Source of the DNA: Gemmobacter sp.
Lineage (GTDB): Bacteria > Pseudomonadota > Alphaproteobacteria > Rhodobacterales > Rhodobacteraceae
Length of the DNA stretch: 33,271 nucleotides
NCBI GenBank assembly: GCA_030834485.1
Contig: JAUREX010000006.1
Location: forward strand, 1-33,271
Direction of reading: 5' to 3'
Part shown: positions 1 through 10,445 of the stretch, one piece after another
How the letters are laid out: every line of letters starts with the position of its first letter
Position numbering within the stretch: position 1 is the stretch's first letter
Translations under genes and position numbers: made by a program
The notes under the pieces: model-generated
What the model was told of the DNA's origin: nothing
Database searches by the model: none
The model's input: the letters and a program-made list of their open reading frames with translations, nothing else

Positions 1-2
1 AT

Positions 3-974
3 CTCGTGCGCGGACCGGGGGCGTCGGCCTTTCTCGACTGGTTCACGACGAACCGCCTGCCCGCGGTCGGGCGCATCAACCTGACCTATGCGCTGACCCC
101 CACGGGGACGGTGCGCACCGAATACACGATCGTGCGGCTGGCCGAGCAGGAATTCTACCTCGTGAGCGCAGGCGCCTGGACGGCCTATGACGGCGACTGG
201 CTGCGCAAATGCGCCGAGGATCAGGTCGCGCGCTTTGGCCATCTCGACATCCACGATGTCACCACCCAATGGGGCGTCTTCGCCCTCGCGGGCCCCAATG
301 CGCGCGCGATCCTCGCCGGGATGATCCGCGACCGCGAACCCGAAACTGCACTCTCGAACCGCCGCTTCCCCTGGCTCTCGATGCGCCGGATCGAGCTCGG
401 GATGGTCCCGGTGCGGGCGGTGCGCGTGGCCTATACGGGCGAACTCGGCTGGGAGCTGCACCACCCGATCGAGATGCAGAACCACCTCTTCGACCGGCTG
501 ATGGCGGCGGGCGAGGGCCATGGGCTGAAGCTCGTCGGCGCGCGCGCGCAGAACTGGCTGCGCCAGGAAAAGAGCTATCGCGCCTTCGGCACCGAGCTTG
601 GCCGCGACGCAACCCCGCTCGAGGGCGGGCTCGACCGCTTCGTCGACCTCGGCAAGGACTTCCTCGGCAAGGAGGCGATGCTCGCGGCCGGCATCCGCGC
701 GAAATGCGTGACCGTCCTCATCGACGGGCCGGCGGACGCCGACCCCTGGGGGCGCGAGGCGCTCTGGCAGGGCGGCCGCAAGGTCGGGCGGCTGACCTCG
801 GGCGGCTGGTCGGTCGTCTTCGGGCGCCAGATCGGCATGGGCTATGTCGAGCCCGCGCTCGCCGCGGTCGGCACCCGGCTCGAGGTCAGGATGCAGCGCG
901 CGCTCTTTGCGGCCGAGGTGGTCGAGGACAGCCCCCACGACCCCACCAACGCCCGCATCCGCGCCGACGGCTGA
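3..974 (+). CDS. Partial (5' end off window) aminomethyltransferase/GcvT-like C-terminal part of a dimethylglycine/sarcosine dehydrogenase-type protein
   Basis: Translation has GcvT/DMGDH folate-binding domain motifs (TNRLPAVGRINLTYALTPTGTVRTEYT, FALAGPNAR, YTGELGWELHHP, KDFLGKEAM, GMGYVEP); reading frame is open to the window edge. Confidence 0.8.
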   Translation, partial: LVRGPGASAFLDWFTTNRLPAVGRINLTYALTPTGTVRTEYTIVRLAEQEFYLVSAGAWTAYDGDWLRKCAEDQVARFGHLDIHDVTTQWGVFALAGPNARAILAGMIRDREPETALSNRRFPWLSMRRIELGMVPVRAVRVAYTGELGWELHHPIEMQNHLFDRLMAAGEGHGLKLVGARAQNWLRQEKSYRAFGTELGRDATPLEGGLDRFVDLGKDFLGKEAMLAAGIRAKCVTVLIDGPADADPWGREALWQGGRKVGRLTSGGWSVVFGRQIGMGYVEPALAAVGTRLEVRMQRALFAAEVVEDSPHDPTNARIRADG

Positions 975-1003
975 GGGGCGGGGCCGCGCGCGCTTCGGGC
1001 CCG

Positions 1004-1022
1004 GCGGGCGGGGTCCGCCCGC
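1004..1022. terminator. GC-rich hairpin between the GcvT-like gene and the MFS gene, possible terminator
   Basis: GCGGGCGG-GGT-CCGCCCGC 8-bp perfect inverted repeat just after the stop codon; no clear U tract. Confidence 0.3.
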
Positions 1023-1163
1023 GCGCCCGAGGGACCCTCAACGGGGCCCGAGGGCGCTTTCCCGCCACGCCGCCCGCAGGCCCGGGGCGGATGAGAAAGG
1101 CACTGGACCGGCGCGGCGGTTCGCGGCATCGTCTGCCGTCGATTTCATGCCCGGCCCGACCCG

Positions 1164-2384
1164 ATGCGCCTGCTCGTCTCCTTCGCTGCCCTGTTCCTCT
1201 CGGTCGTGCTGCTCCAGCTCGGCCTCGGGGGGCTTGCGCCGCTCGATGCGCTTTCCGGCGCGCAGCTCGGCTTTTCCGAATTCGAGGTCGGGCTGCTCGG
1301 CTCGGCGCATTTCGCGGGCTTCCTGATCGGCTGCTGGTGGACGCCGCGCCTGATGGGGGCGGTCGGGCATTCGCGCGCCTTCGCGGCCTTCACCGCCGCG
1401 GGCACGATCGGCATCCTCGCCCACATGATCGTCATCGACCCGCTCGCCTGGGCCGTGATGCGCATGGCCGCTGGGCTCGCCATCGCGGGGTGCTACACGA
1501 TCATCGAGGCCTGGCTGCAATCCAAGGTCACGAACGCCACCCGCGGCCGCGCGATGGGGGTCTACCGCGTCGTCGACATCTCGGGCAGCCTCGGGGCGCA
1601 GCTGCTGATCGGGGTGCTCTCGCCCGCGGCCTATGTCTCCTACAACATCCTCGCGCTGCTCGCCTGTGCCGCGCTCTTTCCGCTGGTGCTGAGCCGGGCC
1701 GAGGCGCCCGAGACGGGCGAGGCGCCGCGGCTGCGCCCGATCCTCGCGCTGCGCCGCTCGCCGCTCGCTGCAGCGGGCGTCGTGGTGTCGGGCATCACGG
1801 GGGCGGCCTTTCGCATGGTCGGGCCGCTCTACGGGCTGACAGTCGGGCTCGCGGCCGACCGCATCGCGCTCTTTCTTGCGGCCTATGTCCTCGGGGGGGC
1901 GATCGCGCAGCTGCCCGTGGGCTGGCTCGCCGATCGCCAAGACCGCCGCGGCGTGCTCGTGTGGCTGTCGGTCGCCTCGGTCGCGGCCTGCGCCTTCACG
2001 ATCTTCGGCGGCACGCGCGGCGACGGGGCGGTGCTGGTCGCGGCCTTTCTCTTCGGGGTCACGACCATACCGATCTTCTCGGTCTCGGCCGCCCATGCCC
2101 ATGATTTCGCCGAGCAGTCCGAGCGGGTCGAGCTGTCGGCCGCGCTCATGTTCCTCTATGCGGTCGGTGCGATCGCCTCGCCGGTGATCGCGGCGGTCCT
2201 CATCGCGCAATTCGGCCCCGGCGCGATGTTCCTGTTCCTTGCGGCGGCGCATCTCTTCCTCGTGGTGTTCGGGATCATGCGCATCCGCAGCGGGCGAACG
2301 GCCGGGGCGCGGACGGGCTATGTCTATGTGCCGCGCACCTCCTTCCTTATCGGGCGGCTCCTCGTGCGGCGGCGCGACGGCTGA
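1164..2384 (+). CDS. MFS transporter (YcaD-like)
   Basis: 406 aa, about 12 hydrophobic segments, motifs such as [20 protein letters not shown] and [10 protein letters not shown]. Confidence 0.8.
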   Translation: MRLLVSFAALFLSVVLLQLGLGGLAPLDALSGAQLGFSEFEVGLLGSAHFAGFLIGCWWTPRLMGAVGHSRAFAAFTAAGTIGILAHMIVIDPLAWAVMRMAAGLAIAGCYTIIEAWLQSKVTNATRGRAMGVYRVVDISGSLGAQLLIGVLSPAAYVSYNILALLACAALFPLVLSRAEAPETGEAPRLRPILALRRSPLAAAGVVVSGITGAAFRMVGPLYGLTVGLAADRIALFLAAYVLGGAIAQLPVGWLADRQDRRGVLVWLSVASVAACAFTIFGGTRGDGAVLVAAFLFGVTTIPIFSVSAAHAHDFAEQSERVELSAALMFLYAVGAIASPVIAAVLIAQFGPGAMFLFLAAAHLFLVVFGIMRIRSGRTAGARTGYVYVPRTSFLIGRLLVRRRDG

Positions 2385-2454
2385 GGGGTGCGCTCCCCTC
2401 TGGCAGCGGCGAGCGCGGGGCGCTAAAGCTCTGCCGACCATCTGGGGGGCGCGC

Positions 2455-4172
2455 ATGGCACGGCATCTGATCACCTCGGCCATTCCCTACATCAACGGGG
2501 TGAAGCATCTGGGCAACCTCGTCGGCAGCCAGCTGCCGGCCGACCTCTATGCGCGCTATCTGCGCGGCCGGGGGCATGAGGTGATGTTCATCTGCGCCAC
2601 CGACGAACACGGCACCCCGGCCGAGCTTGCCGCCGCCAAGGCGGGCCAGCCGGTCGCCGATTATTGCGCCGAGATGCATGCGGTCCAAGCCGAGCTCGGG
2701 CGCGGGTTCCGGCTGTCGTTCGATCATTTCGGGCGCTCCTCCTCGGCGCGCAACCATGTGCTGACACAGCATTTCGCGGGACGGCTGGCCGAGGCGGGCC
2801 TGATCGCCGAGGTGCAGGAGATGCAGGTCTATTCGGTCGACGACGGCCGTTTCCTGCCCGACCGCTACATCGAGGGGACCTGCCCCAATTGCGGCTATGA
2901 CAAGGCGCGGGGCGATCAGTGCGAGAACTGCACCAAGCAGCTCGACCCCGCCGACCTCATCGATCCGCGCAGCGCGATATCGGGCTCGCGCAACCTCGAG
3001 CGGCGGGCGACGACGCATCTCTATCTGCGCCAGTCGGTGATGCGCGAGAGGCTCGACGCCTGGATCGGCGCCAAGACCGACTGGCCGGTGCTGACGACCT
3101 CGATCGCCAAGAAATGGCTCCATGACGGCGACGGGCTGCAGGACCGCGGCATCACGCGCGACCTCGACTGGGGGGTGCCGGTGCGCAAGGGCGCCGAGCC
3201 CTGGCCGGGTATGGAGGGCAAGGTCTTCTATGTCTGGTTCGATGCCCCCATCGAATACATCGCCGCGACCGCCGAATGGGCCGACGCCCACGGCCTGCCC
3301 GAGGCCGCCTGGCGGCGCTGGTGGCGCGAGGACGAGGGTGCGGGCGACGTGCGCTATACCCAGTTCATGGGCAAGGACAACGTGCCCTTCCACACGCTCT
3401 CGTTCCCCGTCACCATCATGGGGTCGGGCGAGCCGTGGAAGCTTGTCGATTTCATCAAGTCCTTCAACTACCTCACCTATGATGGGGGGCAGTTCTCGAC
3501 CTCGCAGGGGCGGGGCGTGTTCATGGACCATGCGCTCGCGCTCCTGCCCGCCGACTACTGGCGCTGGTGGCTGCTGAGCCACGCGCCCGAAAGCTCGGAC
3601 AGCGAATTCACCTGGGAGAATTTCCAGGCGAGCGTGAACAAGGACCTCGCCGATGTGCTCGGCAATCTCGTGAGCAGGGTGACGAAGTTCTGCCGGTCGA
3701 AGTTCGGCGAAACGGTGCCCGAGGGCGGCGAAACGGGGCCGCGCGAGGCGGCGCTCGCGGCCGATCTCGGCCAGCGGATCGCGGCCTATGATGCGGCGAT
3801 GGCCGCGATCGAGGTGCGCAAGGCCGCGGCCGATGCGGGGCGCGATCCGGGCTCGGCAACGAATACCTCCAGGCCGCCGCCCCCTGGTCGACCGTCAAGA
3901 CCGACCCCGAGGCGGCCGCGGCGCAGACGCGCCTCGCGCTCAACCTCATCCGCATCTATGCGGTGCTGTCGCGCCCGTTCATCCCCGACGCGGCCGAGGC
4001 GATGATGGCGGCGATGCGCTGCACCGACTGGACCTGGCCCGAGGATGTCGCGGGGGCGCTGCGGGTGCTGCCGGCGGGGCATGCGTTCGAGACGCCCGAT
4101 GTCCTCTTTCGCAAGGTCACCGACGAGGAGCGCGCCGAATGGCAGGCGCGCTTTGCCGGCGTGCGGGCCTGA
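2455..4172 (+). CDS. metG: Methionyl-tRNA synthetase, interrupted by an apparent frameshift near 3832-3860
   Basis: [37 protein letters not shown] (HLGN), Cys4 knob CPNCGY...[12 protein letters not shown]; after about 3832 the homologous reading ([54 protein letters not shown]) continues in another frame to the TGA at 4172. Confidence 0.9.
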
Positions 4173-4231
4173 GGGGCGGGTGGCGCGATCCTTGACCCGT
4201 CGGGCGCGATCTGCGATTCGTCCGATTGGCC

Positions 4232-4307
4232 GGGCCTGTAGCTCAACGGTCAGAGCAGGGCGCTCATAACGCCTTGGTTGGGGGTTCGAATCCCTCCGGG
4301 CCTACCA
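4232..4307 (+). tRNA. tRNA with CAU anticodon, probably tRNA-Ile2 (k2C34) rather than tRNA-Met
   Basis: 76-nt cloverleaf: GGGCCTG TA GCTC AACGGTCA GAGC A GGGCG CTCATAA CGCCT TGGTT GGGGG TTCGAAT CCCTC CGGGCCT ACCA; overall resemblance to tRNA-Ile(CAU). Confidence 0.93.
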
Positions 4308-4314
4308 GCATGCC

Positions 4315-5235
4315 CTACTTCGCCGCGCGCACGCGCTCGAGGATGAAGCGCGCCGTCATCAGGTCGAGATGCGCGCCGCCGCCGTTCTTGGCGATCGTGA
4401 TCTCATCGGCCGAGCGGCGGCGAAAGAGGCCGGCCGTGATGTCGTAGAAATCCGCGAGGATGTCGGCCTGCGAGATCACGCCCCGCGCGATCGGGTCCTT
4501 GAGCTCGCCGATATGCGCCAGCGTCGTGGCGCGCGAATCGACGAAGATGCGCGCGCGCCGCAGCGCCTCGTCGTCGACCTCGCGCATGTCGGGCCGATAG
4601 GCGCCGATCAGATCGAGATGCGTGCCCGGCCGCAGCCATTCCCCGCGGATCAGCGGCTCGGCGGCCATGGTGGTGGTGGCGATCACCTCGGCCCGCCCGA
4701 CCGCCTCGGCGAGGTCCTCGGCGACCTCGACACCGGGGTGGAGCGTCGCGAGCGCATGCGCCGCGCGCGCCGTGCGGTTCCAGAGCGTGATGCGCGCGCC
4801 GGGGATGAGCGCGCGATAGGCCGCGATCATCGAGGCCGCGACCTTGCCCGCCCCGACGATCAGCACGGATCGCGCATCCGGCCGCGCGAGGTGGCGCGCG
4901 GCGAGGAAGCTGTCGCCGGCCGTCTTCCACCGCGTGACGAGGTGGAAATCGACAAGCGCCTCGGGCAGGCCGGCCGCGTCGGAATAGAGCATCACGCCGC
5001 CGTTCACCGCCGCAATGCCGCGCGCCGGATTGCCCGGAAAGATCGTCGCGGATTTGACCGCGATCCCCATCCCGTCGATCCAGGCCGACCGGCTCAGGAG
5101 CGTGTCCGCCCCGCGATAGAGGAAGGTGTCGCCGATGCCCGCGACGGGCAGCCGGTGCCCGGCCTCGAGCGCATCCGCAAGCGCGTGCCAGCCGAGCAGC
5201 GCCTCGGCCTCGGGTCCGATGATCTCGAAATTCAT
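4315..5235 (-). CDS. Ornithine cyclodeaminase / mu-crystallin family protein
   Basis: MNFEIIGPEAEALLGWHALADAL..., SVLIVGAGKVAASMIAAYRALIPGARITLWNRT Rossmann motif, TTLAHIGELKDPIARGVI. Confidence 0.88.
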   Translation of the reverse strand: MNFEIIGPEAEALLGWHALADALEAGHRLPVAGIGDTFLYRGADTLLSRSAWIDGMGIAVKSATIFPGNPARGIAAVNGGVMLYSDAAGLPEALVDFHLVTRWKTAGDSFLAARHLARPDARSVLIVGAGKVAASMIAAYRALIPGARITLWNRTARAAHALATLHPGVEVAEDLAEAVGRAEVIATTTMAAEPLIRGEWLRPGTHLDLIGAYRPDMREVDDEALRRARIFVDSRATTLAHIGELKDPIARGVISQADILADFYDITAGLFRRRSADEITIAKNGGGAHLDLMTARFILERVRAAK

Positions 5236-6176
5236 CCCCGCCTCCGTGCGCGGTCGATCTGCAATTCCCTGAACGCAACATAAAGCCCCGAGCCGAGGAT
5301 CAAGGCCATTCCCGCCCAGGCGACCAGGTCGGGCCGCTCGCCAAAGATGAAGGCGCCCCACAGCACCGCAAGCGGGAGCGAGGCATATTCGAAGGGCGCG
5401 GCCAGCGCCGCATCGCAGAGCCGATAGGCCTGCGAGATGAGGAAGGCGCCCGTCGCGCTCGCGACCCCACTCGCGAACAGGATCAGCCCATCGCCCGCAT
5501 CCGGCCAGACCCAGGGCCGCAGGAGGAAGGCGAGCACCCCGTCACCTTGCGCAAACGCACCGTCGCCGAAGGCCAGGCCCATCAGGGCACCCACGACGAT
5601 GAAGGTCAGTTGCACCGAGACGGTCATGGCAAGCGCGCTCTCGGTCCCGCCGAGGCGGCGCACGAGGATGTTGGCGCCCGCATAGGCAAGCGCCGAGCCG
5701 AGCACCAGAAGCGCTGCGGGCTGCATCGCCTCGGTCCCCGGCCGCATCACGATGAGGACGCCAGCGAGCCCCGCCAGCACCGCGAACCACCGCCGCGGCC
5801 CGACCTTTTCGGCCAGGAACACCACCGAAAGTGCGGTGATGATGAGCGGGGCGACAAAGAAGATCGCGACCCCCTCGCCCAGCGGCATCACCGCGATCGC
5901 GAGGAAAAAGAGCGTGTTCGTCAGCACGATCATCAGCGCGCGCGCCAGATGCAGATGCAGCCGGCGCATCCTGAGCGCGGCCGTCCCGCCCGCAAGGGGC
6001 ATGAACACCCCGATCATGAGCCCGAGCCCGATCACCGAGCGCATGAGCACGATCTGGTGGAGCGCATAGCCCCCCGAGAGGAACTTGATCGCGACATCAT
6101 TGATCGAAAACGCCGTGACAGCGCCCAGCACGCAGGCGATGCCGGCGATCGTCGCGCGCGGATCCGAGGCCATCAT
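5232..6176 (-). CDS. DMT superfamily transporter (EamA domain)
   Basis: MMASDPRATIAGIACVLGAVTAFSINDVAIKFLSGGYALHQIVLMRSVIGLG..., two EamA-like halves; ATGA overlaps with both neighbours. Confidence 0.88.
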   Translation of the reverse strand: MMASDPRATIAGIACVLGAVTAFSINDVAIKFLSGGYALHQIVLMRSVIGLGLMIGVFMPLAGGTAALRMRRLHLHLARALMIVLTNTLFFLAIAVMPLGEGVAIFFVAPLIITALSVVFLAEKVGPRRWFAVLAGLAGVLIVMRPGTEAMQPAALLVLGSALAYAGANILVRRLGGTESALAMTVSVQLTFIVVGALMGLAFGDGAFAQGDGVLAFLLRPWVWPDAGDGLILFASGVASATGAFLISQAYRLCDAALAAPFEYASLPLAVLWGAFIFGERPDLVAWAGMALILGSGLYVAFRELQIDRARRRG

Positions 6177-7108
6177 GGCGTGCCGAGGACCCCGCCCGTG
6201 ATCTCGGCGATGACCCAGGTAACGGTCACGATGCTCGCCGCGGTCGAGATGAGGATCGCCGACGAGACGCGCTGCGGCGCGATGCCATAGCTTGCCGCGA
6301 GGATATAGACATTCCCCGCGACCGGCAGCGCCGAGGCCGCGATCATCACCCCTGCGGCAAAGGGATCGACATCGAAGACCCACAGCGCCGCGACCGCGAC
6401 CGCGACCGGATGCAGCACGATCTTGGCAAATGCGAGCCAGGAGGCGACCGCGAGACGCTCGGCCGAGCGGCCCGCAAGCGAGGCGCCGATGGCAAAGAGC
6501 GCGCCGGGCGTCGCCGCCGCGCCGAGCATGGTGAGGAAATCGGCCGCCGGCGCCGGCATCGTCCAGCCCGTCGCCCCAAACGCAAGGCCAAGCGCCATCG
6601 AGGCGATCATCGGGTTGCCAACCAGGCCCGCAAGCACGCCCGCGGGGCGCATCCGCCCCTCGCGCAGCGCGGTGACGACAAGGGTAAAGAGGCTTGAAAA
6701 GACGATGAGGTCGAGCGCGAGCAGCAACAGGATCGGCCCCGCCGCCTCGGGCCCGAGGAGTGCGACCAGCATCGGCACGCCCAGAAAGCCCGTATTGCCG
6801 ATGACGGCGCATTGCGCCTCGATCGCGGCCTCGGCTGTCCCCGTGCGTCGCATCAGTGCGACCGCGAAGGCCAGCGCATAGACGACGGCGCAGGCCGAGA
6901 GATAGGCCAGCACGAAGGGCAGATCGAAGATCTCGCCGACCGAGAGGCTGGCGGCGAAGCGGAAAAGCATCGCCGAGAGCGCGAAGTAGAACACGAACCG
7001 CGTCAGCCCTGCCGTCGCCTCGGCCGAGATGAAGCGCGCCCGCGCCGCGAGGTAACCCAGCCCCACGACGGCGAAGAACGGCAGGGTGCGGAAAAAGATC
7101 TCGTCCAT
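6173..7108 (-). CDS. AEC (auxin efflux carrier) family transporter
   Basis: MDEIFFRTLPFFAVVGLGYLAARARFI..., NTGFLGVPMLVALLG, ALPVAGNVYILAASYG motifs. Confidence 0.88.
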   Translation of the reverse strand: MDEIFFRTLPFFAVVGLGYLAARARFISAEATAGLTRFVFYFALSAMLFRFAASLSVGEIFDLPFVLAYLSACAVVYALAFAVALMRRTGTAEAAIEAQCAVIGNTGFLGVPMLVALLGPEAAGPILLLLALDLIVFSSLFTLVVTALREGRMRPAGVLAGLVGNPMIASMALGLAFGATGWTMPAPAADFLTMLGAAATPGALFAIGASLAGRSAERLAVASWLAFAKIVLHPVAVAVAALWVFDVDPFAAGVMIAASALPVAGNVYILAASYGIAPQRVSSAILISTAASIVTVTWVIAEITGGVLGTP

Positions 7109-7127
7109 CTGGCCCTGCGCAACCGCG

Positions 7128-8105
7128 TCAGCCGCCGCCTATCAGCACCCCGGCAGCGAGCACAAGGGCGCCCCCCAGCACGACCTGCAGCGCGGCGCGG
7201 AAAAAGGGCGTCTCCATGAAGCGGTTCTGGATCCAGGCGATGGCCCAGAGCTCAACGAAGACGACCGCGATCGCGATTGCGGTTGCGGTGGTGAAATCGG
7301 GGATGAGGTAGGGCAGCGCATGGCCAAGCCCCCCGAGCGTCGTCATCACGCCGGCCGAGATCCCGCGCTTGACCGGGCTGCCGCGCCCCGAGAGCGTCCC
7401 GTCATCCGAGGCGGCCTCGGTAAAGCCCATCGAGATGCCCGCGCCGACCGAGGCCGCGAGGCCCACGAGGAAGGTCGTCCAGGGGTCCTGCGTCGCGAAC
7501 GCGGTCGCGAAGATCGGCGCAAGCGTCGAGACCGAGCCATCCATCAGCCCCGCGAGCCCCGGCTGCACCCAGGTCAGCACGAACTGGCGCCGCGCGCCGC
7601 GGTCCTCGGCGCCGCGGGCGTCCTCGCCCAGATGCTCGGCGCCGAAGGCTTCGGCCTTGCGCCCGTGCCCGGCCTCGGCCGCCGCGAGATCGCCAAGCAG
7701 AAGCCGCGTCGCCGCGTCGGTGATGCGGGCTGCGGCGCGTTCATAAAAAGCCTGCGCCTGACGCTCCATCCCCTCGGCCTCGGCGCGGATCGTCTCAAGG
7801 GGGAGGTTCTCGACCAGCCAGATCGGGCGGCGGGCATAAAAGCCCGCGACATGCTCGCGCCGGATCAGGGGGATCGGCCCGCCGAAGCGCGCCTCGTGCA
7901 GCGCAATCAGCCGGCGGCGGTGGTCGTCCTCCTCGGCGGCCATGGCGTCGAAGATCGCGGCGGTGGCGGGATAGTCCTTGCGAAGCCGCTCGCCATAGCT
8001 GCGATAGATGCGCGCGTCATCCTCCTCGGCCGAGATCGCAAGCGCGAGCACCTCGCGCTCCGAGAGGTCGGCGAAGCGGCGGCGGCTGGAAAATCCGGGA
8101 ATCAT
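7128..8105 (-). CDS. mbfA: Membrane-bound ferritin-like protein: N-terminal rubrerythrin-like diiron domain plus C-terminal VIT1/CCC1 iron-transport domain (MbfA type)
   Basis: ALAISAEEDDARIYRSYGERL...AAEEDDHRRRL ferritin-like helices, then GLMDGSVSTLAPIFATAF...GISMGFTEAASDDG VIT1 motifs. Confidence 0.85.
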   Translation of the reverse strand: MIPGFSSRRRFADLSEREVLALAISAEEDDARIYRSYGERLRKDYPATAAIFDAMAAEEDDHRRRLIALHEARFGGPIPLIRREHVAGFYARRPIWLVENLPLETIRAEAEGMERQAQAFYERAAARITDAATRLLLGDLAAAEAGHGRKAEAFGAEHLGEDARGAEDRGARRQFVLTWVQPGLAGLMDGSVSTLAPIFATAFATQDPWTTFLVGLAASVGAGISMGFTEAASDDGTLSGRGSPVKRGISAGVMTTLGGLGHALPYLIPDFTTATAIAIAVVFVELWAIAWIQNRFMETPFFRAALQVVLGGALVLAAGVLIGGG

Positions 8106-8171
8106 GGCTGGAACCTTCAGGCGGTGGCGCGCAGTTTCCCCCTTCCGCGCGCCCGCCGCAACCCGCCCCGG

Positions 8172-8939
8172 TCAGACGAACTGCTCCGAGATCAGCCGCT
8201 CCTCTAGGCCATGGCCCGGATCGAAGAGGATGCGGTGGCGGATCGCGGGTTCCGAGCGGACCTCGACCGCCACCACCTCGCGCACCGAGCGGCCGTCGGC
8301 ATCGGCCATCACGGGCCGCTTTACCGGGTCGATCACATCGAAGCGCACCCGCGCCGTCTTGGGCAGGAGGGCGCCGCGCCAGCGCCGCGGGCGAAAGGCC
8401 GCCACGGCGGTCAGCGCGAGGACATCCGACCCCACGGGCAGGATCGGCCCATGCGCCGAATAATTGTAGGCGGTCGAGCCCGCGGGCGTGCACAAAAGCG
8501 CCCCGTCGCAGACAAGCTCTTCCATCCGCACCTTGCCGTCCACGCTGATCCGCAGCCGCGCCGCCTGCGGCCCCGCGCGCAGGAGCGAGACCTCGTTGAT
8601 CGCGAGCGCCTCGGCCGTCGTGCCGTCGGGGCGGTGCGCCGTCATGGCGAGCGGGTTGATGACCGTCTCCTCGCCGGCCGCGACGCGCTCGGGCAGGCCC
8701 TCGGCATCATAGCCGTTCATGAGAAAGCCGATCGTGCCGCAGTTCATGCCATAGACCGGCAGCCCCAGCGCCTGCGTCGCGTGCAGCGTCTCGAGCATGA
8801 AGCCGTCGCCCCCGAGCGCCACGATCGCGCGCGCGGCCTCGGGCGCGCAATCGCCATAGCGCGCGACCAGATCGGCGCGCGCCCCCTGCGCCTGATCGGT
8901 GCGCGCCGCGCGAAAGGCCAACCTGCCGTCTTGGGCCAT
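8172..8939 (-). CDS. nadK: NAD kinase
   Basis: VALGGDGFMLETLH (GGDG), YGMNCGTIGFLMN, AINEVSLLR, DGALLCTPAGSTAYNYSAHGPI; start assigned at MAQDGRLAF. Confidence 0.9.
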   Translation of the reverse strand: MAQDGRLAFRAARTDQAQGARADLVARYGDCAPEAARAIVALGGDGFMLETLHATQALGLPVYGMNCGTIGFLMNGYDAEGLPERVAAGEETVINPLAMTAHRPDGTTAEALAINEVSLLRAGPQAARLRISVDGKVRMEELVCDGALLCTPAGSTAYNYSAHGPILPVGSDVLALTAVAAFRPRRWRGALLPKTARVRFDVIDPVKRPVMADADGRSVREVVAVEVRSEPAIRHRILFDPGHGLEERLISEQFV

Positions 8940-9133
8940 CTTGCGCATCCATCCGCAGCCGAGCGCCTCCATGATGTGCCCAGCCGGCGGCCGCTGCAAG
9001 CCGTCGCGGGGGGCGCGTCGCAAAAAGGCGCCGAATGGGTGCCCTATGTCGCATCCGGCCTTTCCGAACCGCCCGCGACAGTTTATTTCGCGCCCAAGCC
9101 ATTCACCCCCCGCATCCCGAAGGGAGCCCGCCG

Positions 9134-10441
9134 ATGAACGCCCCCCAGAACGCCCAGCACCGCGACGCCGGATTCTTTTCCGAGACCCTCGCGAGCCGCG
9201 ACCCCGCGCTTGCCGCCGCCATGTCCGCCGAGCTTGGCCGCCAGCGCGACGAGATCGAGCTGATCGCCTCGGAAAACATCGTCAGCCGCGCCGTGATGGA
9301 GGCCCAGGGCGGGGTGATGACGAACAAATATGCCGAAGGATACCCCGGCAAGCGCTATTACGGCGGCTGCCAGCATGTCGACGTGGCCGAGAACCTCGCG
9401 ATCGAGCGTGCCTGCGCGCTCTATGATTGCGGTTTCGCCAATGTGCAGCCCAATTCGGGCAGCCAGGCCAACCAGGCGGTGTTCCTCGCGCTGCTCAAGC
9501 CGGGCGATACCTTCCTCGCGATGGACCTCTCGGCGGGCGGGCATCTGACGCATGGGGCCAAGCCCAATGTCTCGGGCAAATGGTTCAACCCGGTCCATTA
9601 CGGCGTGCGCGCGCAGGACCAGCAGCTTGACTATGACGCGATGGAGGCGCTCGCGCGCGAGCATCGCCCCAAGCTCATCATCGCGGGCGGCTCGGCCATT
9701 CCGCGCATCATCGACTTCGCCCGCTTCCGCGCCGTCGCCGATGAGATCGGGGCCTATTTCATGGTCGACATGGCGCATTTCGCGGGGCTGATCGCGGCGG
9801 GGCTCTATCCCAACCCGCTCGAATACGCCCATGTCGCGACGACGACGACGCACAAGACGCTGCGCGGTCCGCGCGGCGGCATGATCCTGACGCGCGATGA
9901 GGCGCTGGCGAAGAAGTTCAATTCGGCGGTCTTTCCGGGCATGCAGGGCGGGCCGCTCATGCATGTGATCGCGGCCAAGGCGGTCGCCTTCGGCGAGGCG
10001 CTGCGGCCCGAGTTCAAGACCTATCAGGCGCAGGTCATCCGCAACGCGCAGGCGCTCGCGGATCAGCTGATGAAGGGCGGCCTCGACATCGTGACGGGCG
10101 GGACCGACACGCATGTGATGCTCGTCGATCTGCGGCCCAAGGGCGTCAAGGGCAACGCGACCGAAAAGGCGCTCGGCCGCGCGCATATCACCTGCAACAA
10201 GAACGGCATCCCCTTCGACCCGGAATCGCCCACCATCACCTCGGGCGTGCGCCTCGGCACGCCTGCGGGCACGACGCGCGGCTTTGGCGAGGCCGAATTC
10301 CGCCAGATCGCGGACTGGATCGTGCGCGTGGTCGATGGCCTTGCCGCGAACGGCGAGGATGGCAACGGCGCGGTCGAGGCGGCGGTGCGCGCCGAGGTGC
10401 AGGCCATGTGCGACCGCTTCCCGATCTATCCGGGGCTCTGA
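9134..10441 (+). CDS. glyA: Serine hydroxymethyltransferase
   Basis: [55 protein letters not shown]-lysine motif. Confidence 0.97.
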   Translation: MNAPQNAQHRDAGFFSETLASRDPALAAAMSAELGRQRDEIELIASENIVSRAVMEAQGGVMTNKYAEGYPGKRYYGGCQHVDVAENLAIERACALYDCGFANVQPNSGSQANQAVFLALLKPGDTFLAMDLSAGGHLTHGAKPNVSGKWFNPVHYGVRAQDQQLDYDAMEALAREHRPKLIIAGGSAIPRIIDFARFRAVADEIGAYFMVDMAHFAGLIAAGLYPNPLEYAHVATTTTHKTLRGPRGGMILTRDEALAKKFNSAVFPGMQGGPLMHVIAAKAVAFGEALRPEFKTYQAQVIRNAQALADQLMKGGLDIVTGGTDTHVMLVDLRPKGVKGNATEKALGRAHITCNKNGIPFDPESPTITSGVRLGTPAGTTRGFGEAEFRQIADWIVRVVDGLAANGEDGNGAVEAAVRAEVQAMCDRFPIYPGL

Positions 10442-10445
10442 GCGG

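Noticed and set aside
209-2104. 631-aa plus-strand ORF overlapping the GcvT-like and MFS genes in another frame
   Set aside because: Arg/Gly/Ala-rich frame-shifted shadow crossing two recognisable genes
1038-2483. 481-aa minus-strand ORF
   Set aside because: Antisense shadow of the MFS gene; compositionally biased
9024-9133. Possible riboswitch upstream of glyA
   Set aside because: No glycine, SAM or THF riboswitch consensus elements could be recognised by eye
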